Assembly: GCF_013181195.1 (NCBI RefSeq)
Contig: NZ_SMZP01000004.1
Coordinates: 62,001 to 126,000, forward strand
Direction of reading: 5' to 3'
Origin: Caulobacter sp. RHG1
Lineage (GTDB): Bacteria > Pseudomonadota > Alphaproteobacteria > Caulobacterales > Caulobacteraceae
Length of the DNA stretch: 64,000 nt
In this document: piece after piece, positions 8,789-18,005 of the stretch
Layout: each line of letters opens with the position of its first letter
Numbering within the stretch: the first letter of the stretch is position 1
Translations under genes and position numbers: made by a program
The notes under the pieces: generated by a model
What the model saw: the letters and a program-made list of their open reading frames with translations, nothing else
The model's database searches: none
What the model was told of the DNA's origin: nothing

Positions 8789-10245
8789 GCAAGCGACTGT
8801 CCGAGCTGTTCAATCGTCCCTTCGCCGCTGACCCGGTGATCGCCGGCGTCACCGCCGACAGCCGCAAGGTCACGGCTGGCTGGCTGTTCGCCGCCCTGCC
8901 GGGCTCCAAGGTCGACGGCCGCGAGTTCGCCGCCGGCGCGGTGGCCCAAGGCGCTGCCGCTGTCCTGGCCCCCGAGGGCGGGCTGGAAGGCCTGGGCGTG
9001 CCGGTGGTCCGTTCGGAGGACGCCCGCCGCGCCTACGCCCTGGCCTCGGCCGCGTTCTGGGGCAAGCAGCCGGCCATGTGCGTGGCCGTCACCGGCACCA
9101 ACGGCAAGACCTCGGTCGCCGGCTTCGCCCGCCAGATCTTCGCCGCCCTGGGCCACAAGGCCGCCAGCATGGGCACCTTGGGTGTCGTGGTCAGCGAGAA
9201 GGGGCAGCCCGACCAGCAACTGACCCCGCCCGGCCTGACCACGCCGGACGCTGGCGACGTGGCCGAGATGGTCGCGCGCCTGGCCGACATGGGCGTCACC
9301 CATCTGGCGCTGGAAGCCAGCTCGCACGGGGTCGACCAGCGCCGCGTCGACGGCGTCAAGTTGCGCGCCGCCGGCTTCACCAACTTCACCCAGGACCACC
9401 TCGACTATCACGGCTCGATGGAAGAGTACCGGGCCGCCAAGCTGCGCCTGTTCGACACCCTGACGCCCAACGGCGGCACCGCCGTGCTGAACGCCGACAG
9501 CGAGGCGTTCCCGAACTTCGCCGCCGCCGCCGTCACCTCGGGCCAGAGCATCTTTTCGGTCGGCGAGGACGGGCAGGGCCTGCGCCTGATCTCGCGCACC
9601 CCGACGCCGGAAGGCCAGACCCTGGTGGTCGAGACCGGCGACGAAAACTACAGGATCAAGCTGCCGCTGGCCGGGGCCTTCCAGGCCTCGAACGTGCTGG
9701 TCGCCGCCGGCCTGTGCATCGCCGCCGGCGAGGATCCGGTCGCGGTGCTGAAGGCGCTCGAAACCCTGGAAGGCGCCGCTGGCCGCCTGCAGCGGGTCGG
9801 TCGCGGCGCCAAGGGCGGCGAGGCCTATGTCGACTATGCTCACACCCCCGACGGCCTGCAGACCGTGCTGGAAGCCCTGCGCCCGCACACCCGCGGCAAG
9901 CTGATCGCCGTGTTCGGCGCCGGCGGCGATCGCGATCGCGGCAAGCGGCCCTTGATGGGCGCGATCGGCGCCAAGCTGGCCGACATCGCCATCGTCACCG
10001 ATGACAATCCGCGCTCTGAAGACCCCGCGTCGATCCGCGCCGCCGTGCTGGAGGCCGCGCCCGGCGCCCGCGAGATCGGCGACCGCCGCGCCGCCATCCG
10101 CGCCGCCGTGGCCCTGATGGGCGAGGGCGACGTGCTGGTCGTCGCCGGCAAGGGTCACGAGCAGGGCCAGACCATCGCCGGCGTCGTCCACCCGTTCGAC
10201 GACGTCGCCGTGACCCTGGAAGCGCTGGAGGGCGTCGATGCTTGA
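8785..10245 (+). CDS. murE: UDP-MurNAc-L-Ala-D-Glu:meso-diaminopimelate ligase MurE
   Basis: A 486-residue cytoplasmic Mur ligase adding the third stem-peptide residue. The N-terminal UDP-binding domain includes VTADSRKVTAGWLFAAL. The ATP P-loop is TGTNGKTS (103-110) and the central domain has LALEASSHGVDQRRVDG. The DNPR motif (407-410) is the established signature for meso-diaminopimelate rather than lysine. The C-terminus holds VVAGKGHEQGQ. It overlaps murF by 8 bases. Confidence 0.97.
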   Translation: MSKRLSELFNRPFAADPVIAGVTADSRKVTAGWLFAALPGSKVDGREFAAGAVAQGAAAVLAPEGGLEGLGVPVVRSEDARRAYALASAAFWGKQPAMCVAVTGTNGKTSVAGFARQIFAALGHKAASMGTLGVVVSEKGQPDQQLTPPGLTTPDAGDVAEMVARLADMGVTHLALEASSHGVDQRRVDGVKLRAAGFTNFTQDHLDYHGSMEEYRAAKLRLFDTLTPNGGTAVLNADSEAFPNFAAAAVTSGQSIFSVGEDGQGLRLISRTPTPEGQTLVVETGDENYRIKLPLAGAFQASNVLVAAGLCIAAGEDPVAVLKALETLEGAAGRLQRVGRGAKGGEAYVDYAHTPDGLQTVLEALRPHTRGKLIAVFGAGGDRDRGKRPLMGAIGAKLADIAIVTDDNPRSEDPASIRAAVLEAAPGAREIGDRRAAIRAAVALMGEGDVLVVAGKGHEQGQTIAGVVHPFDDVAVTLEALEGVDA

Positions 10246-11623
10246 TGCGCTCTGGACCGCTGAGGACATCGCCGCTGCAACGGACGGCAAGGTCGCCGGC
10301 GACTTCGCCGTGACGGGTGTGTCCATCGACACCCGCTCGGTCGAGGCAGGCGATCTCTTCGTGCCGCTGGTCGGCGCGCGCGACGGCCACGACTTCGTCG
10401 CCCAGGCCGTGGCCAACGGCGCGACCGGCGTGCTGGCCGCCAAGGCCGTCGACGCTCCGGCGGTGATGGTCGAGGACACCTTCAAGGCCCTGGAAGCCCT
10501 GGGCGTCGCCGCCCGCGAGCGCGCGCCCCAGTGCAAGCGCGGCGCGGTGACCGGCTCGGTCGGCAAGACCAGCGTCACCCGCGCCGTGGAAGCCGGTCTG
10601 CGCCTGGCGGGCAAGGGCCACGCCTCGGTGAAGAGCTACAACAACCACATCGGCGTGCCCCTGACCCTGGCCCGGATGCCGCGCGACACTGAGCGCGCCG
10701 TGTTCGAGATCGGCATGAACCACGCCGACGAAATCACCCCGCTGTCGAAGTTCGTCCGCCCGCACGCGGTGGCCATCACCACGGTCGGTCCAGTCCACCT
10801 GGAGAACTTCGAGAACGAAGAGGGCGTCGCCCGCGCCAAGGCCGAGATCTTCGACGGTCTCGAGCCCGGCGGCGTGGCCGTGCTGAACGCCGACAACAAG
10901 TGGTTCGATCTGCTGAAGGCCGAGGCCGAGAAGGCCGGCGCCACGGTGTGGAGCTTCGGCGAGGCCGCCGGCGCCACCGCGCGCCTGACCGGTTTCGCGG
11001 TGGAAGGCGAGGGGGCCACCGTCTCCATGGACCTGCGCGGCGAGGTCATCGACTTCCCCATCCGCCAGACCGGCGTCCACTGGGGTCCCAACAGCCTGTG
11101 CGTCCTGCTGATGCTGGAAGCCCTGGACGTCTCGCGCGAGACCGCCCTGGCCGCCCTGGCCGCCTTCGCCCCGATCGAGGGCCGCGGGGCCGAGAAGACG
11201 GTGCGGATACCGGGCGGATCCTTCACGCTCGTGGACGAGAGCTACAACGCCAATCCGGTCTCGATGCAGGCTGCGCTGAAGACCCTGGGGGCGCGCAAGG
11301 TCGCCGGCCGCCGGGTCATCGCGCTGACCGACATGCTCGAACTGGGCGAGGACAGCCCGCGCTTTCACGCCGAGCTTGCAGGGCCGATCGGCCATGCAAA
11401 CGTGGACATGGTTTTTCTCGCAGGCGTCCACATGAAATCGCTGTGGGAGGCGCTTCCGCCGACTCGGCGCGGCGGCTACGCGGAAGTTACTGAAAAGTTA
11501 ACGACGTCGCTGGCGGGGGCTGTCCAGCCCGGCGACGTGGTGATGGTGAAGGGGTCGAACGGATCCAAGGCCGGCGTCCTCGCCCAGGCCCTGGCCGCGC
11601 TCGATCTTGGGGAACAGGGCTGA
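10238..11623 (+). CDS. murF: UDP-MurNAc-tripeptide:D-Ala-D-Ala ligase MurF
   Basis: A 461-residue Mur ligase that attaches D-Ala-D-Ala to complete UDP-MurNAc-pentapeptide. The N-terminal domain shows VSIDTRSVEAGDLFVPLVG. The P-loop is TGSVGKTS (105-112). It also has the family segments YNNHIGVPLTL, EIGMNHADEI and DESYNANPVSM. The start ATG lies inside the end of murE, and the stop shares a base with the mraY start, so it is part of one translationally coupled run. D-Ala-D-Ala must come from a ddl gene, which is not seen in this window. Confidence 0.97.
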   Translation: MLDALWTAEDIAAATDGKVAGDFAVTGVSIDTRSVEAGDLFVPLVGARDGHDFVAQAVANGATGVLAAKAVDAPAVMVEDTFKALEALGVAARERAPQCKRGAVTGSVGKTSVTRAVEAGLRLAGKGHASVKSYNNHIGVPLTLARMPRDTERAVFEIGMNHADEITPLSKFVRPHAVAITTVGPVHLENFENEEGVARAKAEIFDGLEPGGVAVLNADNKWFDLLKAEAEKAGATVWSFGEAAGATARLTGFAVEGEGATVSMDLRGEVIDFPIRQTGVHWGPNSLCVLLMLEALDVSRETALAALAAFAPIEGRGAEKTVRIPGGSFTLVDESYNANPVSMQAALKTLGARKVAGRRVIALTDMLELGEDSPRFHAELAGPIGHANVDMVFLAGVHMKSLWEALPPTRRGGYAEVTEKLTTSLAGAVQPGDVVMVKGSNGSKAGVLAQALAALDLGEQG

Positions 11624-12735
11624 TGCTGTACTTCCTTTATGAATGGCTGGCGCGCGGGCAAGAGCACGTTCCGATGCTCAACCTGCTGAAATACCTGACC
11701 TTCCGGTCGGGTATGGCCATGCTGACCGCCTATATCGTGGCCGTCGCCATGGGCTCGCGCTTCATCCGCTGGATGAAGGCCAAGCAGGGCAAGGGTCAAC
11801 CGATCCGCACCGACGGCATCGCCCGCCACGTCATCGAGAAGGCCGGCACGCCCACGATGGGCGGCTTCATGATCCTGGCCGGCCTGTTCGTCGGCGCCCT
11901 GCTGTGGGCGGATCTGCGCAACATCCATGTCTGGGTCGTGCTGCTGGTCACCGGCAGCTACGGTGTGCTGGGCTTCATGGACGACTACGCCAAGGTCACC
12001 AAGCAGACCACGGCTGGCCTCTCCAGCGGCCAGAAGCTGGTCGCCCAGTTCATCGTGGCGATCATCGCCACCGTGATCCTCATCCTGTTCGCACCCAAGT
12101 CGCCGATGACGCCGGGGATGGAGACCAGCGTGGTCTTCCCGATCTTCAAGGCGCTGGTGATCAATATGGGCTGGTTCTACATCGCCTTCGCGGCGGTCAC
12201 GATCGCCGGCTTCTCCAACGCGGTGAACCTGACCGACGGCTTGGACGGCCTGGCCATCGTGCCGGTGATGTTCGCGGCCTCGACCTTCGGCCTGATCGCC
12301 TACCTGGTCGGCAACTATCGCTTCGCCGACTATCTGAACCTGCACTTCGCGCCCGGCGTCGGCGAGCTGGCGGTGGTCTGCGCGGCGATCATCGGCGGGG
12401 GCATGGGCTTCCTCTGGTACAACGCGCCGCCGGCCAAGATCTTCATGGGCGACACCGGTTCGCTGGCCCTGGGCGGGGCGCTGGGCGCGATCGCCGTCTG
12501 CGCCAAGCACGAGCTGGTGCTGGGCATCGTCGGCGGCCTGTTCGTGGCCGAGGCGCTGTCGGTGATCATCCAGGTCGCCTACTTCAAGAAGACCGGCAAG
12601 CGGGTCTTCCTGATGGCGCCGATCCACCACCATTTCGAGAAGCTGGGCTGGGCTGAATCCACCGTCGTGATCCGGTTCTGGATCGTGTCGATGATGCTGT
12701 CCTTCGTCGGCCTCGCCACCCTCAAGCTGCGCTAG
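11623..12735 (+). CDS. mraY: Phospho-MurNAc-pentapeptide transferase MraY
   Basis: A 370-residue polytopic membrane enzyme that transfers phospho-MurNAc-pentapeptide to undecaprenyl phosphate, making lipid I. It has about ten transmembrane helices. Signatures are GTPTMGGFM, the catalytic FMDDYAKV aspartates, NAVNLTDGLDGLA, MGDTGSLALGG and the C-terminal loop HHHFEKLGW, all canonical. The length is normal for the family. It begins on the last base of the murF stop codon and is followed after 13 bases by murD. Confidence 0.98.
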   Translation: MLYFLYEWLARGQEHVPMLNLLKYLTFRSGMAMLTAYIVAVAMGSRFIRWMKAKQGKGQPIRTDGIARHVIEKAGTPTMGGFMILAGLFVGALLWADLRNIHVWVVLLVTGSYGVLGFMDDYAKVTKQTTAGLSSGQKLVAQFIVAIIATVILILFAPKSPMTPGMETSVVFPIFKALVINMGWFYIAFAAVTIAGFSNAVNLTDGLDGLAIVPVMFAASTFGLIAYLVGNYRFADYLNLHFAPGVGELAVVCAAIIGGGMGFLWYNAPPAKIFMGDTGSLALGGALGAIAVCAKHELVLGIVGGLFVAEALSVIIQVAYFKKTGKRVFLMAPIHHHFEKLGWAESTVVIRFWIVSMMLSFVGLATLKLR

Positions 12736-12748
12736 AGAGGCGAGAAGC

Positions 12749-14158
12749 ATGATCCCGGTCCGTGGTTTCGAGGACAAGACCGTCGCCGTGTTCGGCCTGG
12801 GCCGCACGGGGCTGACGGCGGCGCGCGCCTTGATCGCGGGCGGGGCGAAGGTCGCCCTGTGGGACGAGAAGCCGGCCAGCCGCGAAGCCGCGGCCGCCGA
12901 GGGCTTCCCGGTTGTCGACCTGGAAGCCGCCGACTGGACGCAGTTCGCCGCGCTGATGCTGTCGCCCGGCGTGCCGCTGACCCATCCCAAGCCGCACTGG
13001 ACGGTGACCAAGGCCAAGGCTGCTGGGGTCGAGGTGCTGGGCGACGTCGAACTGTTCGCCCGGACCGTGAACGCCGCCCCGGCCCACAAGCGTCCGAAGA
13101 TCATCGCCATCACCGGCACCAACGGCAAGTCGACGACGACGGCCCTGGTCGGCCACCTGTGCGCCTCGGCCGGTCGCGACACTCGCGTCGGCGGCAATAT
13201 TGGCCTGGGGGTCCTGGGTCTGGAAGACATGCACGGCGGCGCGGTCTACGTGCTGGAGCTGTCGAGCTACCAGCTGGACCTGACGTCGAGCCTGAAGCCC
13301 GACGCGGTCGTGCTGCTGAACATCTCGCCCGACCACCTGGACCGCCACGGCGGCATGGACGGCTACATTACGGCCAAGCGCCGGATCTTCCTGAACCAGG
13401 GCAAGGGCGACACCGCCATCATCGGCGTCGACGATCCCTGGTGCCAGCAGATCTGCACCGAGATCACCGCCGCCAACCGCCGCACCATCTGGCCAATCAG
13501 CGCCGGCAAGGCCATGGGCCGCGGCGTCTACGCCCTGCAGGGCGTGCTCTATGACGCAACCGGCGAGCGGGTGGTCGAGGTCGCTGACCTGCTGCGCGCC
13601 CGCAGCCTGCCGGGCCGCCACAACTGGCAGAACGCCGCGGCCGCCTACGCCGCCGCCCGCGCCATCGGCATCCCGATCCAGCAGGCTGTCGAGGGCCTGA
13701 TGACCTTCCCGGGCCTGGCCCACCGGATGGAGACGGTCGGCAAGATCGGCAAGGTCCGCTTCGTCAACGACAGCAAGGCCACCAACGCCGACGCCGCGCG
13801 TCAGGCCATGGCCAGCTATCCCAAGTTCTACTGGATCGGCGGCGGCGTGGCGAAAGCCGGCGGCATCGACGACCTGAAGGACCTCTTCCCCCGCATCGCC
13901 AAGGCCTACCTGATCGGGGAGGCCGCCGACGCCTTCGCCACGACCCTGGCCGGCAAGGCCGAGGTCAAGATGAGCGGCACGCTGGATAAGGCGGTGCAAC
14001 AAGCCTACGCCGACGCAGCCGCCAGCGGCGAGGAAGTCATCGTCCTGCTCTCGCCGGCCTGCGCCTCGTTCGACCAGTTCAGCGACTTCGAGGCGCGGGG
14101 TGAAGCGTTCCGGACGGCGGTGATGGGGCTGTCAACGGGCAAGGCGGCGGTGGCTTAG
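12749..14158 (+). CDS. murD: UDP-MurNAc-L-Ala:D-glutamate ligase MurD
   Basis: A 469-residue Mur ligase adding D-glutamate as the second stem residue. The N-terminal domain has a Rossmann-like start VAVFGLGRTGLTAARAL. The P-loop is TGTNGKST (122-129), followed by GGNIGLG, VLELSSYQLD and NISPDHLDRHG. The C-terminal domain has FVNDSKATNADAARQA and LLSPACASFDQF, both MurD signatures. The ATG at 12749 is preceded by GAGAGGCGAGAAG as a ribosome-binding site. It closes the first unbroken run of the cluster; after it the order is interrupted by unrelated genes. Confidence 0.97.
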   Translation: MIPVRGFEDKTVAVFGLGRTGLTAARALIAGGAKVALWDEKPASREAAAAEGFPVVDLEAADWTQFAALMLSPGVPLTHPKPHWTVTKAKAAGVEVLGDVELFARTVNAAPAHKRPKIIAITGTNGKSTTTALVGHLCASAGRDTRVGGNIGLGVLGLEDMHGGAVYVLELSSYQLDLTSSLKPDAVVLLNISPDHLDRHGGMDGYITAKRRIFLNQGKGDTAIIGVDDPWCQQICTEITAANRRTIWPISAGKAMGRGVYALQGVLYDATGERVVEVADLLRARSLPGRHNWQNAAAAYAAARAIGIPIQQAVEGLMTFPGLAHRMETVGKIGKVRFVNDSKATNADAARQAMASYPKFYWIGGGVAKAGGIDDLKDLFPRIAKAYLIGEAADAFATTLAGKAEVKMSGTLDKAVQQAYADAAASGEEVIVLLSPACASFDQFSDFEARGEAFRTAVMGLSTGKAAVA

Positions 14159-14216
14159 GGGCGACGGTGCGGACGCTTCGCGTCAGCTTTCAATCCTCGT
14201 CCGATGTCCGCAAATG

Positions 14217-14519
14217 TCAGTGGATGCTGCGCGATTTCGTGATGTCGAACAGCACCAATGCCATATGCGACGTCGCAACGAATATCAGAAGAGCTATCTG
14301 GATCCATTCCGGCCAACTCAGTGCTGCGGAAAGAGCGCATATCGTCGAGCCTAGCAAACCTATGATGGCTCGCCTGAAAAAACGACGTCGATAGGCAGTG
14401 TAGAGCTCATCCATGTCGCCCATCCACTGAAACGCGATCATTCGGAGTGAAGATGGCGCGAAGTAATCTTGCATGAGCAAGAGCGCGACTAGCACTACGA
14501 AATACGCGAGGGCGTCCAT
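14217..14519 (-). CDS. Small membrane protein of unknown function
   Basis: About 100 residues from ATG 14519; an upstream in-frame ATG at 14555 would add 12 residues. The N-terminal segment ALAYFVVLVALLLMQDYF is one transmembrane helix. The middle is basic (YTAYRRRFFRRAIIG), and it is followed by two hydrophobic stretches (IIGLLGSTICALSAAL and IQIALLIFVATSHMALVLF). The helix count suggests a three-helix inner-membrane protein. Base composition is visibly lower in G+C than in the neighbouring dcw genes, which suggests recent acquisition. No ribosome-binding site is obvious, and I recognise no family. Confidence 0.5.
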   Translation of the reverse strand: MDALAYFVVLVALLLMQDYFAPSSLRMIAFQWMGDMDELYTAYRRRFFRRAIIGLLGSTICALSAALSWPEWIQIALLIFVATSHMALVLFDITKSRSIH

Positions 14520-14642
14520 GGCGCAAGGATACCAGGGCCTATATCTGCCATCCACCCCGAGCGGACGTTGAGAGCTCAGGCCTCTACCTGGGGTGTCATG
14601 CCCCGCTTCATACGCGGGGTGGCAGTTTGGGTTGGAGTTTCA

Positions 14643-14747
14643 GCGCCTCCTCCGTCACGTTGCCTGGCGGCGCCGCGCCGCCTCCCCCGGTTCACGGGTG
14701 AGATGGAAGTTGTTCTCCTCTCCTACGCATCGTGACGGAGGGGGCGC
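14643..14747. repeat. Dispersed inverted-repeat element, copy 1
   Basis: The element is bounded by a 17-base inverted repeat with one mismatch: 14643-14659 (GCGCCTCCTCCGTCACG) and 14731-14747 (CGTGACGGAGGGGGCGC). The interior has further G/C-rich complementarity (CCTCCCCCGGTTCACGGGTGAG). Related elements lie at 22965-23077, 24589-24709, 27475-27604 and more distantly about 48982-49105. It ends exactly at the stop codon of the histidine kinase gene, so it could act as its 3' structure. Confidence 0.7.
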
Positions 14748-15821
14748 TCACCCCAGCGGCATGAACGCATCCACCTTGTCCAGCGCCGCCAGCGGCGAGC
14801 GGATCGTGCAGCGCAGGCCTTCCGCCCGGTAGTCCACGTCCACGGCGCCGCCCAATTCTCCCGGTAGCGCCAGCTGGACGATGCGCGAACCAAAGCCTCG
14901 CCGCTCGGGTGGGCGCACCGGCGGGCCGCCGCGTTCGGCCCATTCGATGTGCAGCTGATCGTCGGGCTCGACCGACCAGCGGATGTCGACATGGCCGCCG
15001 GGCGCCGACAGGGCGCCGTACTTCAGGGCGTTGATGGCCAGTTCGTGGAAGGCCAGGGCCATGACCACGGCCGGCTTGGGCGAGACCTTGAGGTCCTGAC
15101 CGGTGATGGTCAGCTGGCCGGGATTGGAGCGGTAGGGCGTCACCGAGCCGTCGACGATCTGGCGCAGGCTGGCCGCCGACCAGTTCTGGTCGGTCAGGAC
15201 GTTATGGGTGGCGGCGATCGCCATCAGCCGGCCTTCGAGGGCGTCACGGACGTCGGTGCCGACACCGGCGTTGCGCAGCGACTGGTTGGCGATCGACTGG
15301 ACGGTGGCCAGGGTGTTCTTGACCCGATGGTTCAGCTCGTTGACCAGCAGCACGCGATTAGCCTCGGCGGTGCGTTCGCCTGTGATGTCGCGCGAGGTGG
15401 CCAGCACGCGGATCACCTGGCCGCCCTCGAGGATAGGTGAGACGGTGGTCTCCCACCAGCGCGGCGCGCCGCGGGCGGTAGGGCAGAAGGCGCGGAACGA
15501 GGACGGGTTTCCTGCCATGGCCGCGCGCAGGGCCTGCTCGACGGTGTCACGGCTTTCGCCGGGCCACATGTCGGGCCAGTAGCGCCGGCGGTTGCGGCCC
15601 TCGAAGTCCTCAATCTCGAACAGCGCCTGGCCTTGGGCGTTCATATATTCGACGACACCGTCGGCGCTGATGACGCGGATGCAGTCCTGGCTGGCCTCGA
15701 CGATACTGAGGAAGTACGCGCCGACGCCTTCCAGGACCGCCTTGTCGGATGTGTCGTCAGCCACTGCTCGCCCCTGCCGACGCGCCAGGGCCTGACGCGC
15801 GAGTTCAGCTACGTCGTTCAT
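14748..15821 (-). CDS. PAS-domain HWE-family sensor histidine kinase
   Basis: A 357-residue soluble kinase from ATG 15821; upstream in-frame sequence lacks kinase or PAS similarity. A PAS domain at about residues 35-145 (ISADGVVEYMNAQGQALF ... ATSRDITGER) is followed by the phosphoacceptor box VNELNHRVKNTLATVQ with His165. The HATPase domain has FHELAINALKYGALS and the WAERGGP that defines the HWE class (His, then Trp-x-Glu), and GFGSRIVQ. No transmembrane helix is seen. HWE kinases often signal to single-domain regulators or the general stress response, or sense light or redox through PAS. No response regulator is adjacent, so the partner is unknown. It is divergent from trxC. Confidence 0.9.
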   Translation of the reverse strand: MNDVAELARQALARRQGRAVADDTSDKAVLEGVGAYFLSIVEASQDCIRVISADGVVEYMNAQGQALFEIEDFEGRNRRRYWPDMWPGESRDTVEQALRAAMAGNPSSFRAFCPTARGAPRWWETTVSPILEGGQVIRVLATSRDITGERTAEANRVLLVNELNHRVKNTLATVQSIANQSLRNAGVGTDVRDALEGRLMAIAATHNVLTDQNWSAASLRQIVDGSVTPYRSNPGQLTITGQDLKVSPKPAVVMALAFHELAINALKYGALSAPGGHVDIRWSVEPDDQLHIEWAERGGPPVRPPERRGFGSRIVQLALPGELGGAVDVDYRAEGLRCTIRSPLAALDKVDAFMPLG

Positions 15822-15911
15822 CCTAGGGGCGAACCTTGCAAAGGGGAATGTCCTAGGAGGAACAGGGCGTGCTAGCGACGTGTTCCAGAGTCCAGCATTC
15901 GAGAAAGCTTC

Positions 15912-16343
15912 ATGTCCCAGGTCGTCTGCGTCAGTTGCGGGGCTGGCAACCGGTTGCCGGAGGAGCGCGACCCGCTGGCCGCCAAGTGCGGACGCTGCAA
16001 GGCGGCGGTGTTCACCGGCGCGCCGACCGCGGTTACCGGCGCTGCGCTCGACCGGCATCGCCGGCTGAGCCAGGGCGTGGGCTTGCTGCTGGACGTCTGG
16101 GCGCCGTGGTGCGGGCCATGCCGGACCATGGCCCCGAACTTCGAGGCCGCCGCGCGTCAGCTGGAGCCGGCGGTGCGTCTGCTGAAGCTGGACTCAGAAG
16201 CCGAGCCGGCCGCCGCGGGCGCGCTGAACGTCAGCAGCATCCCGACGCTGATCCTGTTCAGGGACGGCAAGATCCTGGCTCGCCAGTCGGGGGCGATGAG
16301 CGCCGCGCAGATCGTCGACTGGACGCGGCGCGCTCTGGGATAG
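15912..16343 (+). CDS. trxC: Thioredoxin 2 (TrxC type, zinc-ribbon thioredoxin)
   Basis: A 143-residue cytoplasmic disulfide reductase. The N-terminal zinc ribbon has two CxxC pairs (Cys6/Cys9 and Cys26/Cys29), which distinguishes TrxC from TrxA. The thioredoxin fold contains the active site WAPWCGPCR (Cys67 and Cys70) and the cis-proline segment SSIPTLILF. TrxC enzymes repair oxidised proteins and often answer to oxidative stress. The start ATG 15912 directly yields the MSQVVCVSCG family N-terminus. It is convergent with the next gene, with one base between their stop codons. Confidence 0.93.
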   Translation: MSQVVCVSCGAGNRLPEERDPLAAKCGRCKAAVFTGAPTAVTGAALDRHRRLSQGVGLLLDVWAPWCGPCRTMAPNFEAAARQLEPAVRLLKLDSEAEPAAAGALNVSSIPTLILFRDGKILARQSGAMSAAQIVDWTRRALG

Positions 16344-16344
16344 G

Positions 16345-16743
16345 CTACTCGAACATCTCGGCGGCTTCTTCGAGCAGGGCGATGCGCCAGATCTCGATAT
16401 TGGCCGCGCCGCGCGCGCGGTCCAGCACGGCGACGGCCGCTTCGACCTGCTCGCCATCGGCTTCTTCGACCGTTTCCAAGGCCTGCAGCGCCTCGTGGGC
16501 GACCTCGGCGTCGCCGGTGGCGACCAGTTCGGCCAGCAGGGCTAGGTGCTCGGAACAGTCCAGCTGGCCCAGGGCGTGGACCAGGCGGGCGCGCTTGTCG
16601 GCGAGATCCGGGCGGCGGATCAGCCGCTCCAGCACGGCGTCCAAACCGGGCGCGCCGGCTTCGGCCAAGCGCAGGGCCAGATCGTCGCGATCGGTGTCGT
16701 CGGCGAGGGTTTCGAGGGCGTGGGGGTCGTCGGAAAGGGCCAT
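16345..16743 (-). CDS. HEAT-repeat-like alpha-helical protein of unknown function
   Basis: A 132-residue acidic protein composed of short repeated helices (LALRLAEAGAPGLDAVLERL, KRARLVHALGQLDCSEHLAL, VATGDAEVAHEALQALETV). The pattern and Leu/Ala spacing resemble HEAT/ARM-type repeats, which serve protein binding. No catalytic motif is present. It lies convergent to trxC and divergent from ftsW, whose start is about 90 bases away. The function is unknown. Confidence 0.65.
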   Translation of the reverse strand: MALSDDPHALETLADDTDRDDLALRLAEAGAPGLDAVLERLIRRPDLADKRARLVHALGQLDCSEHLALLAELVATGDAEVAHEALQALETVEEADGEQVEAAVAVLDRARGAANIEIWRIALLEEAAEMFE

Positions 16744-16834
16744 GCCCCGTCTTCCCGCGCTTTTCGACGCATGTCCACCGGCGTAGAACGCTGCAGCAAG
16801 CTTTGATTAACCCTGCAGTCCGACTCTCCGCCCC

Positions 16835-18004
16835 ATGGCCTCCAACGCGACACATGCTTTCGCCCGCACCGACCGCAGCGCGATCGGCTTGTGGTGGTGG
16901 ACGACCGATCGCTGGCTGCTGGGCGCGACCGCCCTGCTGGCCACGCTGGGCGTGCTGCTGTCGTTCGCCTCCAGCCCGGCCGCGGCTCAGCGGATCGGCA
17001 TCGACGACCAGTTCCACTTCGCCCTGCGCATGTGCTTCTTCGCCAGCGCCTCGTCGGTGGTGATGCTGGCGGTGTCGATGCTGTCGCCCAAGGGCATCCG
17101 GCGGGCGGCCTTCTTCATCTATATCGGCGCCATCCTGGTGATGATCGCCCTACCGTTCATCGGCCACAACGCCAAGGGCGCCACGCGTTGGCTGCAGTTC
17201 GGCGGCTTCACCCTGCAGCCGTCCGAATTCATGAAACCGGCCCTGATCGTGCTGGTCTCGTGGATGTTCTCGGAAGGCCAGAAGGGGGAGGGGGTGCCCG
17301 GCGTCTCGATCGCCTTCCTGCTCTATTTCATCGCCGTGGGCCTGCTGCTGGTGCAGCCCGACGTCGGCCAGACCGTGCTGATCACCATCGCCTTCGGGGC
17401 TGCGTTCTGGATGGCCGGCGTGCCGATCTCGTGGATCATGGGGCTGGGCGGCGTCGCCTTGGCGGGGCTTGCCTCGACCTATTTCCTGTTCGACCACGTC
17501 CATGCCCGGGTGCAGAAGTTCCTCAGCCCCGACCAGGCCGACACCCACCAGATCACCCGCGCCGCCGAGGCCATCCGCGCCGGCGGCCTGTTCGGGCGCG
17601 GTCCGGGCGAGGGCGTCATGAAGCGTCACGTGCCCGACCTGCACACCGACTTCATCTATTCGGTCGCCGCCGAGGAATATGGCCTGGTGTTCTCGTGGGC
17701 GCTGATCGCGATCTTCTGTTTCGTGGTGGTGCGAGGTCTCTACAAGGCGATGAAGCTGAACGACTCGTTCGAGCAGGTCGCCGCCGCCGGTTTGTTCGTC
17801 CTGGTAGGTCAGCAGGCCATCATCAATATCGCTGTGAACTTGAACATGATCCCGACCAAGGGCATGACGCTCCCGTTCATCAGTTACGGGGGCTCTTCCA
17901 TGCTCGCGATGGGTTTGACGCTGGGCATGGCCCTGGCCTTGGTGCGTAAGCGCCCCGGCGCCTACGGGGCGACGGGCGAGTTCGGCGTCGGCTCGTACGC
18001 CTGA
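16835..18004 (+). CDS. ftsW: Septal peptidoglycan glycosyltransferase FtsW
   Basis: A 389-residue SEDS-family membrane protein that polymerises lipid II into septal glycan strands with FtsI. It has ten or so transmembrane helices after a short polar N-terminus (MASNATHAFARTDRSAIG). SEDS signatures include GATRWLQFGGFTLQPSEF, LLLVQPDVGQTVLI, GRGPGEGVMKRHVPDLHTDFI and NLNMIPTKGMTLPFISYGGS. The start at 16835 is preceded by only a weak ribosome-binding site (CTCTCCGCCCC). It is followed after one base by murG. Confidence 0.96.
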   Translation: MASNATHAFARTDRSAIGLWWWTTDRWLLGATALLATLGVLLSFASSPAAAQRIGIDDQFHFALRMCFFASASSVVMLAVSMLSPKGIRRAAFFIYIGAILVMIALPFIGHNAKGATRWLQFGGFTLQPSEFMKPALIVLVSWMFSEGQKGEGVPGVSIAFLLYFIAVGLLLVQPDVGQTVLITIAFGAAFWMAGVPISWIMGLGGVALAGLASTYFLFDHVHARVQKFLSPDQADTHQITRAAEAIRAGGLFGRGPGEGVMKRHVPDLHTDFIYSVAAEEYGLVFSWALIAIFCFVVVRGLYKAMKLNDSFEQVAAAGLFVLVGQQAIINIAVNLNMIPTKGMTLPFISYGGSSMLAMGLTLGMALALVRKRPGAYGATGEFGVGSYA

Positions 18005-18005
18005 C

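Noticed and set aside
6875..10614. Long minus-strand frames under ftsI and murE
   Set aside because: Shadows of high-G+C coding sequence; no recognisable motif or start signal.
15857..15889. GGAAC ... GTT resembling an EcfG (general stress) promoter before trxC
   Set aside because: The spacing between GGAAC and GTT is 18 bases instead of the usual 17 and the -10 is TGTT rather than CGTT, so it misses the consensus.
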